DNA from: Lentinula raphanica
Lineage: Eukaryota; Basidiomycota; Agaricomycetes; Agaricales; Omphalotaceae
NCBI GenBank assembly: GCA_027919835.1
Contig: JANVFP010000054.1
Location: 62,001-126,000 of the forward strand
Length of the DNA stretch: 64,000 nucleotides
Reading direction: 5' to 3'
The translations under genes and the position numbers were made by a program. The notes beneath the pieces were generated by a model that saw only the letters and a program-made list of their open reading frames with translations, was not told the origin of the DNA and ran no database searches. Shown here piece after piece: positions 51,401 through 62,739 of the stretch (position 1 is its first letter; each line of letters starts with the position of its first letter).

Positions 51401-53184
51401 GTGGAAGATTTAGACACGACATGGATATTACACCAGTAGAAAGGTGTTTGCCGCCGATTTTGTTGCCTTCGATGTTGAAAAAATCGGAGTGTAGTTTGAA
51501 AAACCACCGGCCTTCACTTCCTCGCTCCTGTACAAACAGTTTCCCGTCAGGACCCCTCAGTTCATAATAAAATCGCCCATCAGCTGTGTTTTCCTTGTCC
51601 ATCGGAGGGCCGTCCGAAGTTATCTGCTCGCAGAAAGTCTCACTGTATTTTCCTATGCCTGGGAGAGCCAGAAAACGCCCGAACCAGTCCAAGAAAGAGT
51701 AGAACTCAAAAGTCTTGATGGGTTGACTGGCTGACAGCAGATCTTCATTGCAAGGTTCAGCGTTGGTTGTTGAACGGAATGTGCATTTTGAAGGATAGCA
51801 TGGTATCGATGACAAAGGGAGAAGAAGGGGTTTGTAGGTGCAATTACAACGCGGGCAGACGGCAAATACAGTGGTTTCGGTGTCAAGATTAAACTTCTTC
51901 TCGAGTCCTCGGATGTCTTCTGATATAGATGAGAGTGCTACTTGTTGCTGATAATTCGGTCCACCTGGCTGAAGATATACGAGGCTGTATCCAAACAGCC
52001 TAACAGTTTTCAGAAGGAAATTGGAGCCTCTACGGCCCAAACCCTCCATTACACGCCCCACCAAGGCCGTTGAATACGCAATGAGAGTGGGGGTAAGATG
52101 GGAAGATGTAGGGTTGGATGCGAAAGCACCTATGACTGTGTTGAGAGGGGCTTCTCAAATTCTCAACGACGGGCCACTCACCATTGTCAAGCTTCATTGG
52201 GCTGTTATCAGGATGCGACGCCCGCCAGGTCTTCAGCAAATCTTCAACGTTCCTTACAACTAGTTTAGCTTCATCGACTTCTGTTTGCACTTCCTTCCTA
52301 TAGCGTTTGGCAAGGTGAGCACCGATAGTGGCGATTGCCTGCTCTGTATCAAGAAGAGTTTTCTGAATATCGGATGGATGAGATGTTGGGGAGAGGTTCT
52401 GTAGCGAAGCCAGAAATTTTTGAGCACTCTGGGAGAGAGAGTTTAAGCGCTGAGATGCCTGGGTTATGGTGCGATTCTGGCGGCCATCGAAAATGGTTGA
52501 GAGACCATGATCGTCCATGAAGTTCGCGCCTTGTTGCTATGCTCGAAATCGTTATGAAGTGTGTACCTTACATTGTAAGCTCGAACTCACCAGTAATGCA
52601 TCTTCCGCTAAGATTGTTAATTGGTCTAAGTCTGCGAGAGTGATAGTGCCAGCAGGCTGGCTGAAATCAATTTCCCGGTTCAAAATCGTGCTCGCCATTA
52701 CAGTGAGACCATGATCTATGTTTCCCGCACTAAGGCTTAGAGGGTTCGAGGAAGATCCAGCAGCCACGGGGAATTGATTTGCATCTGTTTGTTGAGAGTA
52801 TGGCGGATATTGAGGTAATGGTCGTTGTTCAGATGATGATGGAGTATGATCCATGGCGTTTTGGGAGAGCACAGGCAGCGTAGTAACACCCGAAGGAGAT
52901 ACACAAGGCTGGTGACTAGGATGCACAGAAGTCGGTGAGTCATCCGGAATGCCCGAAATTTGTGAAGGAGGTGGCACAGACAGTGCATCTGTTTGTTGAG
53001 AGGATGATGAGGACGGAAGGTGTTGAGTAGATGAGTCTTGAGAAGACAATGGACGGTGAAAGGATGAGGAAGGAAACGATCCAACGAAATTTGAGGGAGT
53101 ATAAGACTGTAAATTCCGAATCTTTCGCCCGCCCCGAACGTCGCATTCAAAGATGTCTTCAAAACCCTTCCTCTTTTTGCTCAT
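48499..53184 (-). CDS. Tnp2-type (CACTA/Plavaka-like) transposase, with in-frame stop
   Basis: Reads leftwards from ATG 53,184 (MSKKRKGFEDIFECDVRGGR) to about 48,499 in several exons. A Ser/Pro/Gln-rich N-terminus and a helical segment come first. Zinc-binding cysteines (VCPRCNCTYKPLLL and C....C) follow, then the catalytic region: LHSDFFNIEGN, GVISMSCLNLPPEMR, YLAGIIQGPSEP, HFIRPLVDELLIAYERG, GSHCFCFGCKTWHR, RYSDFWRLPYY and LTVDPMHTMYLL. Next comes DNWRNLFSIFLPLALLSLW. The tail (GLIRFLGFDYSKNVQCYTKV, SYICFHP) matches Plavaka proteins. At 50,931-50,933 a TGA interrupts the frame between RLPYY and PSLHLTVDPMH, and no intron can remove it. A CGA-to-TGA change would explain it. As written the enzyme would be truncated. 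The gene may be dead or need readthrough. Confidence 0.82.
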
Positions 53185-53520
53185 CGTCAAAAGAGCATGG
53201 CGAAGAGAATGAATTTGGGTCGAAGAGAACAAGTCAACGTTCAACTTGTAGGCCTTGGCCGAGTATGTGGATGATGATCGGGAAAGCCGGATGCTCTTCA
53301 CGTGAGACAATCAGAATTTGAGACCTGATATTTTGATATTCGCAACCTTGTAAAGCTTACATCCCAAGTGCTTGATGGTTATTCGCAGTCGGACCAACAG
53401 ATAGAGAGAGAGTTCATTACGATAGAAGGACTACATTACATTCTAGTTACATCTTACTGCCTGGGCATTTAATGGGTAGTCGTGTATGGCCGTTCGAGAG
53501 GATGATGGCTGCCCAGGTAT

Positions 53521-54765
53521 TTAATTGGTAGTTGTGTATGGCCATTCAAGAGGATGATGAGGACGGGGTGGATCCCCATGGATTAGGGCAAGTCTTTGAA
53601 CAGCAGCGCTAACGGCGATAGACGGGACCGGTTGGCGACAGACAGGGAACCCGCATGCGGGGCAGCTACAAAAGTGACGCGTTTCGATGTACTGGCGTCG
53701 GGCGTTGGTGATGCACTGCGAGCAGACCGTGTGTCCACAGGTTAGACTACACAAAGTCAACAAACTTGGACAACGACATTAAGGCGGCCAACACATACAT
53801 ATGCGGATTCCATGCAAGCTCATGGCAAGAGAGACAAGTGTGCTCGAGCTTGTCCATGAATTGCTTCAAGCGTAAGATTTCTTCATTATCCTGAGAGACG
53901 GAAAGGTTGAGACCACGGATCAAATGACGTTGGCAATATCGACACTTACCTCACATAGTTGCTTCAGGGTCTCGATGTATTCTTCAATGAACTTGATAGT
54001 CGCTTGTTGTTCGTCATAAAGACGCTGAGACTTGGAAGATTTTCTTTCCATCCTCTCAATGAGTGGATCGTTCGCAGGAATTCCCTTGGGAACAAGGGGT
54101 TTCGGGGGAAGAATCAGAGCAGACAAAACAGAATTAGGGGTAGACGCGTCAGTGCTCGGAATAGATGCGTCCGCTGTTGGGATAGACGCGTCCGCTGTGG
54201 GTATAGACGCGTCCACTGTGGGTATAGACGCGTTCACTATGGGAATAGACGTGCCGGGGGCGGAGAAAGATGCGTCAGGAGTAGATTTTGAAAGAGTGGG
54301 GGTCGACATAGATGCACCATCACTGAAGACAGCGTTCGAAGTGGTAGGGGTGCTGGTGGTAGTAACATCGAAAGTACAACCCCTCCCCTTTGTGTTGGTT
54401 GGAGTGGGGTCAAGAGTGCTTGCGGTAGAGTCGGACGCAAGAGACATACTAGTGGTAGCAACGTCGAAACTACGACCCTTCCCCTTTGTGTTGGTTGGGT
54501 TGGGGTCAAGAGTGTTTGTGGTAAAGTCAGACGCAAGAGGCTCATGGAGAAGGTCGCGATCGATGCTGTTGCTGAAGATAGGACCTTGCTCCTTGGTAGT
54601 GGGGGCAGGATCAGATGCGCCGGCGGCGGAATCGAAGGCGAGAGTGGCACCAAGGTCCTGAGGCTCTTTCATACTACGCATACGCAAACACATGGAAACA
54701 TGATGAGGGGATTCCTGGAGCTGGTTCCGACGATGGGAAGTTCTAGATGAGCGTTCGGGTGCCAT
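53521..54765 (-). CDS. RING-finger protein 2 of the element (377 aa)
   Basis: Model: complement(join(53521..53746,53799..53890,53950..54765)), 378 codons. A disordered Ser/Thr/Pro-rich N-terminus contains a doubled segment (LASD.T..TLDP.PTNTKG.G) and a run of seven-residue repeats (DASIPTV/A). A short coiled coil (LYDEQQATIKFIEEYIETLKQ) leads to the RING: CLSCHELAWNPH, LTCGHTVCSQC, then CPAC. The 92-bp middle exon and the intron phases are the same as in RING gene 1, so the two are duplicates although the rest has diverged. They lie on opposite strands on either side of the transposase. A likely E3 ligase, but the target is unknown. Confidence 0.82.
54140..54255. repeat. 21-bp minisatellite in the RING 2 coding region
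   Basis: About five to six copies of a unit like ATAGACGCGTCCGCTGTGGGT, encoding DASIPT-type heptapeptides on the minus strand. The period is a multiple of three, so copy number can vary without frameshift. Confidence 0.85.
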
Positions 54766-55734
54766 GGAAAAAAAAGTCAGAAGGGGGAGAGCTAGAAGGT
54801 TGTGGTTGAGGGGAAAGAATGCTGATGCTGAGAGAGTTCTCTTTATAAGCGTTGGATCTCAGAGGAGACAAAGGCTTGAAAGAAATATGCGATCAGCACG
54901 AGGTGAACCACGATCACATGCATTGGGTACTTACGCATCGACATCAACTCTATGCAGAGGCTATATTGAGCTACTCGCAAACAGAAAACACCCCGTCCTT
55001 GAATGTCGACAATTCGATGATTCGACGGGGATGGCTGGTTGTATCACTTCGGAGAGTCATCAAGCTTCTGAAATATCAACGTGAGGACATACCTGCGACG
55101 TGAAAATTCAGTGTACTAAAAGACTCTCAGCCAATCTCGCAGGAACGACAGTCCACGGACGGCCAGGAAATTTCGAACGGCAGGTTTGAAGCTTCTGTAA
55201 GCCGTGTTCGTAAGGAGCAGCTCGGCCGCAGAGAAACAGCCAATAGAGCCTTGCCTAGTTGAGGGGCTGGGCGTCCGTTGGCTGTAAAGTCTCTGGGTTT
55301 AAGGATGCATCAAAATCGTGGTTTTAGAGCGTGAACGATGAAGGCAATTGGGATTTGGAAAGACCCAGAGCGTAGCCGTTGACGGATGTCGATGAACGTT
55401 GAACGTTGAACGTTGAACACCAATGACACCATTTCTGTCACATGATCAGTGTCACGAGGTAGCTTATGTAAACCGTTTCACTGTGAACCGCTTCAGTGCT
55501 GTTACTTTATACTCGTACTAGCACTTCAGCGAGACGATTAATATCCAAGGTCATATCTCCATCATCATCACTGCTATGATTTCTACTTGCGCATAGACCG
55601 TGTCACCCTTGTACTTCGACCCTGTTTGCTTGCGGTTGGACCGTCCAAATCGTGACCAGTGTGGTTTGACCCTCGGCCTCCTCCATAAATTCCAACTCTC
55701 GCCGCTTGTTCTTTCCTCTCCAACCCACTTCCTC
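54766..55734. other. Intergenic inside the element
   Basis: Divergent upstream regions of RING 2 and the next gene. A short tandem repeat GAACGTT (three copies) lies at about 55,395-55,418. No gene is supported. Confidence 0.45.
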
Positions 55735-57306
55735 ATGCCACTTCCTCTGAAACGTACTCTCTCTCAAAGCACAATCGTAGACGATCAGTACGATGAGATT
55801 GATCATGCTCGATACACAGTAAGTTGGGACGTCAGTCATGGATACATCCATCTCACTCATATCGCGCTAGCGTATGCGTATTCTCATGAAGGACGGAGCC
55901 TACGAGGACGAATTACAGATATTAAGGGCATCTGGCGATCCCGAACTTCTAGCTCGGATCAGTGAGCTGGAAAACGAGAATCGTGAACTGAAAGCCAAAG
56001 TCCATGAGCTCGAAGAGGATATTGAATTCATAATTGTGCGTGCAAAAATTGACTGAATCTATCACTCTTTATCTGACTTGTAGCACTTCAGAACACGGAG
56101 ATGGACGACGTTGCAAAACTTAAAGAGGATGTGAACGATTACTACAAACAGGCTTGTAAAGCTGAACTGCAGGTCATGGAAATGGAAGAAGTGGTGTCAA
56201 AAATTCGAGCGGGAAAATGCGACCCAGGATACGCTCCACGAAAAACTACCCAAGAGGTGAGCAAACTGACATGGTTCCTTGAACAAATCTAAGTCTCCAA
56301 GCAGTCGGAGATCGGCGCTCTACGATCTGAACTCGAAAAGCTCAAAACCGTCCTTGAGACGATATCCTCGAGATCTTACCCAAGCCAAGTCCAGAGCCTC
56401 AACTATCCTATGTCCACTAACATCATCGCTGCGAACTCGTCGGAACCATCCTCGGCCGAACTCCCAAGTGCTGCTTCCACTACCGTCATTGCTGTGAGCC
56501 CATTTGACTCGGCCTCGACTGAACTCCCAGTTCCTACATCCGTCATCGCTGCTAACACATCAAATACAACCTCGCTTGAACTCCCAGTACCTACGTCCAC
56601 TACTATCGCTGCAGAATCACCTGCTATCGAACTTCTTGCATCCACTGCCGTTATCGCTGCTGCAGACTCATCCACGGCCGTCATCTCTGCGAACCCGTCA
56701 AACGCAGCTGTGACCGGTACTGAAGCCGCAGCCGACAAATATTCCGACGTGGCCTCTGGTTTGAACTTCGCCTATCCTCCCGATGCGCCTCCATCTGGAT
56801 GGTTCTTCGAAGCTTTCCATTACTTGCAGGCAGATCTGGGACCTCAATTTAGCGCTCTCGTATGTTTGTGGGTGTCGTTCGAGCGCAAGAATGGCTGGCG
56901 TAATCCCCACAAGCTCGCAGGTTTTGCCGCCGACAAAACTCCTGAAGTCTTATTGGCTTGGAGAAAGAACAGTCGCCGTCCTTTCCCCAGAGTTGACCAG
57001 AGTGGTCTATGCACTCCAGAGTTTGCAGCTGAGGTATGGACCTGGTGGGCCACTTTGCAACCCCAATGGCGGTCCGTTGATTATGCCGGCAAACCTTCGC
57101 CATTCGAAGATTTCGGAGGTGATATGTCCTCACTCGAAAAGCACGGTCGAAATGGATGGCTATGTCTTCTCATCTGTGTCAAATGGTGGGGTGTTGGCCT
57201 TCACACCGTACCTGCTGAGAACAGGGACCCTCAAATCAAGGACTGGCTCGCCATAATCGCCGACATGACGAAGATGCTACAAAGATTACTCTTGCAATTC
57301 GATTGA
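55735..57306 (+). CDS. Element cargo protein with coiled coil and Trp-rich C-terminal domain (471 aa)
   Basis: Model: join(55735..55818,55871..56035,56092..56256,56305..57306), 472 codons. All introns are 48-56 nt and phase 0. An N-terminal coiled coil (ELLARISELENENRELKAKVHELEED, then KLKEDVNDYYKQACKAE) is followed by an Ala/Ser/Thr-rich linker with five imperfect repeats (ELPVPTSVIAANTS). The folded C-terminus is rich in conserved-looking aromatics (WFFEAFHYLQADLGPQFSAL, WRNPHKLAGFAADKTPEVLL, WTWWATLQPQWR, NGWLCLLICVKWWGVGL). I do not recognise it as a named domain. This type of Trp-rich module recurs in Agaricomycete uncharacterised proteins. Confidence 0.72.
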
Positions 57307-57758
57307 GTGGGCTATCGTCTAGGTTTGCATGCTACGAAGCAGGGGTACGCGAAGCTTGAATAGAATAAGATATCGTGTGCAGAATCACGCTCTCAGAAAT
57401 CTCGATGCCTCTACCTATACAGTATCATATACTACACCTACAAAATGTCCTTACACTGTCCAGAATGTCCTCGCATAAATTGTTCAGTATGTAATTCGAA
57501 CGATTATCAATTAACCTCAGAGATAAGATCAGATAAAGGCCGGTTCCGGTCCCGAGATTGAGCCTAAGGCTAGCGCTCAACTAGCGCTAGTATAGTATTT
57601 CTTATTTCACATTCACCACAAGGAATCACCAACACTGAGTATCGATTCTAGCTCGCATATACGTATCGCAAGATCTACGGTCCATGATACATTGTAAGCT
57701 ACAAGGTAGTGTGTGTCTTTTCGCGGGGCCTGCTAGTATTTATCCTGAACATCTCTGG
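57307..57758. other. Intergenic inside the element
   Basis: Contains a small palindromic cluster around TAGCGCTCAACTAGCGCTAG (about 57,572). No gene is seen. Confidence 0.4.
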
Positions 57759-58133
57759 TCAAGAATATGCCAACACCATGAACATAGTTATCGCCCCAAC
57801 AATAGCGCTCACAATGACCACGATCCCAGAAAGAAAACGGGACCGATTTTGGGTATGAGGAGATGCTCGGCCAACCGGTGTGACAGTGGTAGGAGCTGGG
57901 AAGATGTTTCCATCCTGAACGATCGTCGACCCACATCCGAATGCCAAAACAACGGTGTAGCGAGGTTGCTCGCCACCGGGGGTAGTCGTCACTGGGCCAC
58001 TTCCAGTAGAATCAACGACGGCAATTAAGGGGATGTGGCGCATGGAAGCAACAGCAGGATAACCAATGTTTTCAACGCCAGTACGAAGTACGTCCACCCG
58101 GACAAAGACAACGGTGATGATGAAGGAAGCCAT
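57759..58133 (-). CDS. Small C-terminally anchored membrane protein (124 aa)
   Basis: A single-exon frame from ATG to TAG. It has a hydrophobic start (MASFIITVVFVRVDVL), a Gly/Thr/Pro-rich centre (TGSGPVTTTPGGEQP, FGCGSTIVQDG) and a strong C-terminal membrane helix (FLSGIVVIVSAIVGAITMFMVLAYS) preceded by basic residues. This looks like a tail-anchored or small secretory-pathway protein. There is no family match. An intronless short frame inside the element could still be chance, but the terminal helix argues that it is real. Confidence 0.45.
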   Translation of the reverse strand: MASFIITVVFVRVDVLRTGVENIGYPAVASMRHIPLIAVVDSTGSGPVTTTPGGEQPRYTVVLAFGCGSTIVQDGNIFPAPTTVTPVGRASPHTQNRSRFLSGIVVIVSAIVGAITMFMVLAYS

Positions 58134-58582
58134 AGCGTGTGTGGTAGTGAAACTTCTGGGGTGAGTGACTCTTTACTTATGAGGTGGAACGTCAGAAATT
58201 GACTTTCTTATAACCAGCCAAAAGCTAGACAATGCACCGGATGGTGATAAAGGCTGTTGATCGATACCAATAAATCTTCAGGTCAAAGAGATATTTCAAT
58301 ATTACAACGTGTTACGCGTACATATATATCCCTTTGTGAGGTAAGTCCCATTGAGATCCACATTGAGGACCGTTAACATTGTTCTTCAGTGATTTGGCAC
58401 AAAGAAATCTCCCTATTAATATTAATATGCGCCGTTCGTCCTTTCCCTCACCATTTGATATCCACAACCATCGAGCCGAGCTCGTCCATCCCCTCATTCA
58501 CCATTGAGAGTCGATCTCCTCCTCGTCCTTTTCTTCTTTCTTCAGCTCGCACTGTCCTTCCTTTTCCTTCAGCAAGTTCCAT

Positions 58583-59324
58583 ATGTCGTCGTTCTCTTCA
58601 CCACTCGAGCCGAGCTCGTCCTTTCTTTCACCAGAAGTTCCATCTGCGAATTTGCAAATATCGTCACTCTCTTCACCACTCGAGCCGAGCTCGTCCTTCC
58701 CTTCAACAGAAGTTCCATCTACGCCGTATTCATGCACGGTCTCGACTATCCATTCTCGAACATCTGGATCTGCTTCTTACCGAACATCGCCGTATAACTC
58801 AACCAATTCAACCAGAGTTTGTTCCAACCTATTCACAAGCAGAAACGAGCAAGCGTCTTTCGATTGCTCTCAACGCGTCATTCCAAAACCCCCAGGCGAG
58901 GTCGGAAGGCCTGGTCGTGGAGGTTATAATCTGCAGAAAGTATTGGGTTGGTCTAAAGAAGATTATGTTGAAGTGAAGGTATGCGTTGTGGCAGAATTGA
59001 TCGTGGATACAAGCTCACCTCGTCGCTTTCAGAATTTCATCAAGACCCTTGTTCGGCACCTCGACTGCAACGTGCCGTTTACTGAGCAACCCTTGCACGA
59101 TATTTATCGTATCAGAAGCGAAGTGTGTGCTATTTCACAACCTGGTTTTGCAGTGTCACTCACTCCTCTGTAATCAGGCGGTCACTAAATTCAAGTTTTT
59201 GACTCCATACAATAATCACTGGGTCGTCGATGACTTTATGCGCAGTCGTTTGATGTATGAAAAGAGATTGATGAGAAACCGTTTGAAGCGGGTGCAGGAG
59301 GCTTATGAACAGTCGCATTACTAG
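58583..59324 (+). CDS. Element cargo protein of unknown function with GRPGRGGY motif (210 aa)
   Basis: Model: join(58583..58978,59033..59122,59178..59324), 211 codons. The first half is Ser/Pro-rich, built on a duplicated unit (SSLSSPLEPSSSFPSTEVPS). The second half is folded-looking: GEVGRPGRGGYNLQKVLGW, DYVEVK-NFIKTLVRHLDC, FTEQPLHDIYRIRSE, WVVDDFMRSRLMYEKRLMRNR. The role is not known. The motif is of a kind seen in Agaricomycete uncharacterised families. A further upstream copy of the CGAGCCGAGCTCGTCC repeat at about 58,475 suggests the repeat array once extended into what is now 5' flank, or that the gene starts earlier. Confidence 0.68.
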
Positions 59325-59596
59325 TAGCGTGTTTCCCAACGATCCGCATCCGCATCCTATATCTAGTAGTATCATAATCGCAAACTATCTATGTTATGCA
59401 TCGTCAAGATTATACATATATAATACAACACTACCGAATTTCGCAACGTCCACTTGATGCGTCAGGGCGCGTCGCGTACTAAGTACTATAATATCATCGA
59501 TAGCGACATAATCTCCACGTGTAGATTCTTTGTTCTCTGCCACTGGTTTCTCTATCTCTTACCTAAACTATCAAGGACTCTTCCAATTCTATCACT

Positions 59597-61253
59597 ATGT
59601 CGAACCCCCAAACTATGCTCCAGACTATGTCGGACCTCCGTTACAAGCGGTACGCAACCTTTGAAGGTCTTCAGAACGCTATTGCTTCCATTGCAATATC
59701 GGCGGATGGTAAATACTTAGGTGCAGCAGGTGAGTGGCCATTGTGTTCGTTATCTATGCAGATTCTGAAAGCCAAATTTTGTAGGCCTTTTTGGCGCTGC
59801 TGTGTGGAACTTGACAACCTCTGAGCCTCTCAACATGCCTACACTGCGTGCGGTGGAACGTCTTTGTTCTACCTCGGCTTGGCTCTATTTTGACAATGAG
59901 CGTGGCACCACCTCTCGTTATGTTCTCATTCTTGGCTCTTTGAACGGACAAGTAAGTGCCCTAGACGTGAATGAAGAGGAAATGGTGTGTAGATTCGAGA
60001 ATAACGAGATCCATTTTCGACTCAACTCATTACCGAATAGGAGCTTCAAGCTGCTCGTCTTCCCGCTTCCCGAAGCACCGTACAACAAGTCGTTTCGCTC
60101 GACGTTCAACAACCTGAAGTCGGAAACAAGTCTCGTGCGAGAGTAGTAGCGAGTTTTGCTGACTTCATTGTCAAGTCTTGGACATTGGGCCTCAACGGCG
60201 ACTTTCAGCTCGTGTTCTCTATCAATCTCGAACCCGGCTTCCTTCCGAAGACTGTTTGCTTTCACAAAGGAAGTCAACATGTACTGATTTTTTCAAAGGA
60301 GGGTGGGATTCGGTCAGTGCTTGTGGCATTGTTTGTATAATCTCTACTCACAAGTTGTCACTTCAGTGTCCTATTAGACCGTAGTAGTGGAAAAATCATC
60401 ACGCGCATTGCGAACGGGTGTGAGATTATGTGCGTTGTTAGCATCCTATCCCTTTCCTTTCTCACATCAGTCTCAGGGCGTCGGTATCTGTGGATCAACC
60501 TACTAGTCGTTTTGTCGCCAGTACCGGTTACGGATTTCAGTTATTCAACATGAGCAACCTTCGTTATATTCGCACATTCGCGCACGACACGGCTCTACAG
60601 AACGACATACCCTGTCAAGTCACTTTTGCTGAAAACGGGTCCAAGGTCGTGGGAGGCACTGGTCAAGGCGAAGCCCTGCTCTTCGATAGCCAAAATGGGC
60701 TGTTAGAACAGAGGCTGAAATGCCCAAGGGATGAACTAATCCAGACTGTGACAGTAAGAGCTTTGTGCTGCCCGCTGTTTTTGGTTAACTTTGACATGAT
60801 TCAAAATGTCAGACTTGCACGCTTGAGGACAAGTATTACATCGCTGTTGCTGGCTCCGCATCTGGAAGACCTTCTGATGTTATAGTCTGGTGCAAATTGC
60901 GAACACAGTCCCCAGACCACAAGAAGAAAGCAGACCCCATTCTCTTCGCCGTTCATCAATCGACTGCTATGTTTATCCTGTACGTTCTTGTCGCTATCAG
61001 TTTGCTCTTCTTCGCACTCTTTCTGGGACCTGGCTTGAAGGTTCGTACACCTCTCAGTCCTGTGTTATCTGAGGTTCTAAAAATCACCAAGATTTCGCCT
61101 TCTGTTGCCTACTACTTGAGGTTCAATGTCAGGACATGCTTCATGACCAAAATAGCCCGTTGCCTAGAGGTGGGGTTTGCCATTGATCTTCTCTTCGATG
61201 ATCAGATTGCTGAACTACAGATAGATTTTGACATCGTTGGCACGTATCCTTGA
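59597..61253 (+). CDS. WD40-like protein with C-terminal membrane anchor (461 aa)
   Basis: Model: join(59597..59729,59785..59984,60041..60312,60367..60429,60477..60753,60813..61253), 462 codons. Phases agree at every junction. Blade-like repeats include IASIAISADGKYLGAAGLFGAAVWNL, SRYVLILGSLNGQVSALDV, KTVCFHKGSQHVLIFSKEGG, FVASTGYGFQLFNM and VTFAENGSKVVGGTGQGEALLFD. These are degenerate beta-propeller blades that lack the terminal WD in most. Near the C-terminus there is one membrane helix (AMFILYVLVAISLLFFALFLG). A beta-propeller on a membrane stalk is unusual for transposon cargo. The function is unknown. The last about 70 residues could instead be an intron plus another exon. Confidence 0.75.
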
Positions 61254-61638
61254 GAAGAAGGCATTGAACAGTTTGGGGCTACAATATGTGAATCGGCGAG
61301 AATGAGATAATATGTCAAACGGTAGCTGTGTATAGAATGTACTGTACTGCAGACGCAGCGCCCTTATACACCTTCATGCTCACTCTTATACATGGACTAC
61401 AGTCATATTTGTGCAAATTAGCGAACAAAATATATTGAATAATTGATTCTAGGTCTACTGCTACTGGGGTGCACATACTGTAGATTGAACGCACAGCGGC
61501 AACTGCATTGGGCAAGGATCACAACCAAAAATGACATTTAAAAGCCAAGATTAACAGTACGTTCTACAGCAAATTCTCATTCTCTCTGTACATGTTGAAC
61601 CACGAATGGGAGGAACCTGAGAATAACAAGTTTTCGGC
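61254..61638. other. 3'-to-3' intergenic region inside the element
   Basis: Lies between the convergent ends of the WD40-like gene and the GMSDE-domain gene. I see nothing else. Confidence 0.4.
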
Positions 61639-62725
61639 TCATAGGTCAGCAAATATCATTCTATAATATATGGTCACCCACCTCGATGGTCCCGGGAAAG
61701 TGGTCTCACCGTCACCATCGTCATGCACGCGATTGTTGCTGATGAAAGAAGGTGGGAGTTTGGATGGAGCCGAACGCGTTACCACATGTTGAGTATCGAC
61801 TCGTTTTAGACGTCTGGGTCCACTTTGAGGGAAGCATTCGGGGTACATGTATGGTGTGTTGTCCACGTACTCGAACAGAGGCCGAAAATCTGGGTGGCGA
61901 AAATGAAGGATGAAAACATATTTCAGAGGTTCAGTGCTATCCTCGTCAATGGCAGTTTCTTCATCGGACATTCCAAGATATGTGAGGTGATCCAACACCT
62001 GTAAGACATAGCTCCAGAAATGTAAACCATCATTATCACCGAATGCTTTGCACATAGCAATCATCTTGGCAGCGATACGTTGTCTCCGATTGAACTTCTG
62101 GGAGAGAGTGAGCATCTTGGAGGGCTAGATTATGTCCTGACACACCGTTACAAGCATGGCCCGATGAGCTTTCTTGTTTTTGATATCAGTAGTATAGAAG
62201 ACTCCCTTTGTTTTGAGGTTGCGTGCATCACTGATAATTCGATCAATTCTAGATGCAAAGAGAGAGCTCCAATCTACGGTGGTGACACTGAGTGGGCTCG
62301 CATCGTTGAAAGTGATAGAGCGAGCCTCTGTAGTCAATAGCTCGACCACTGCCTGATTCCATTCAGAATCGTTGGTTGTGGCAGCTGTATCCAATTGCAA
62401 CGCCTGGAGCTTGGGACCGTAGAGTCTCCGATCCTGTCTGAACAAGGATTTATCGGTTTCGGAAACAGAGTCTTTGAGACAAGCCTCATATGTGTACTGT
62501 ATATTGAATGCACGATGCATTATTTCGCGCGCAATTGACTATGAGGATGTGTGTCAGATACGTAGAAGGAGAGGCCTGTCTCAGGGCTACACACATTGAT
62601 GTCTGCGTCGGTGATTTGAGAAAGATTATAGCGTGCTTCAGGCATGGGAGGAAATTCGATAGCGCATCCGATCCAGAGCGAAGGAAAACCGCCTTAGTAG
62701 TAGAAGTTGAATGTTGAACGATCAA
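61639..62725 (-). CDS. GMSDE-domain protein, copy 2 (lacks the coiled coil)
   Basis: Leftward exons give MPEARYNLSQITDADINV, then YEACLKDSVSETDKSLFRQD, VDWSSLFASRIDRIISDARNLKTK, and after an intron RRQRIAAKMIAMCKAFGDND, YLGMSDEETA, and HFRHPDFRPLFEYVDNTP. The order and spacing match the C-terminal domain of the coiled-coil protein at 40.7 kb (DWISLLSERLYRIF, KWRTRSEICAIMIQVSQERED, GGMSEDEDG, PFRDPYLANVL). The upstream boundary is unclear. The best first exon starts within about 15 bp of the right inverted repeat, so this may be a 5'-truncated gene. The function is unknown. Confidence 0.55.
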
Positions 62726-62739
62726 GCGCTCAGGGTGCT

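Noticed and set aside
58389..58976. 195-codon frame overlapping the GRPGRGGY gene
   Set aside because: It is a different frame of the same Ser/Pro repeat. Only the 58,583 frame continues through well-formed introns into the folded C-terminal part.
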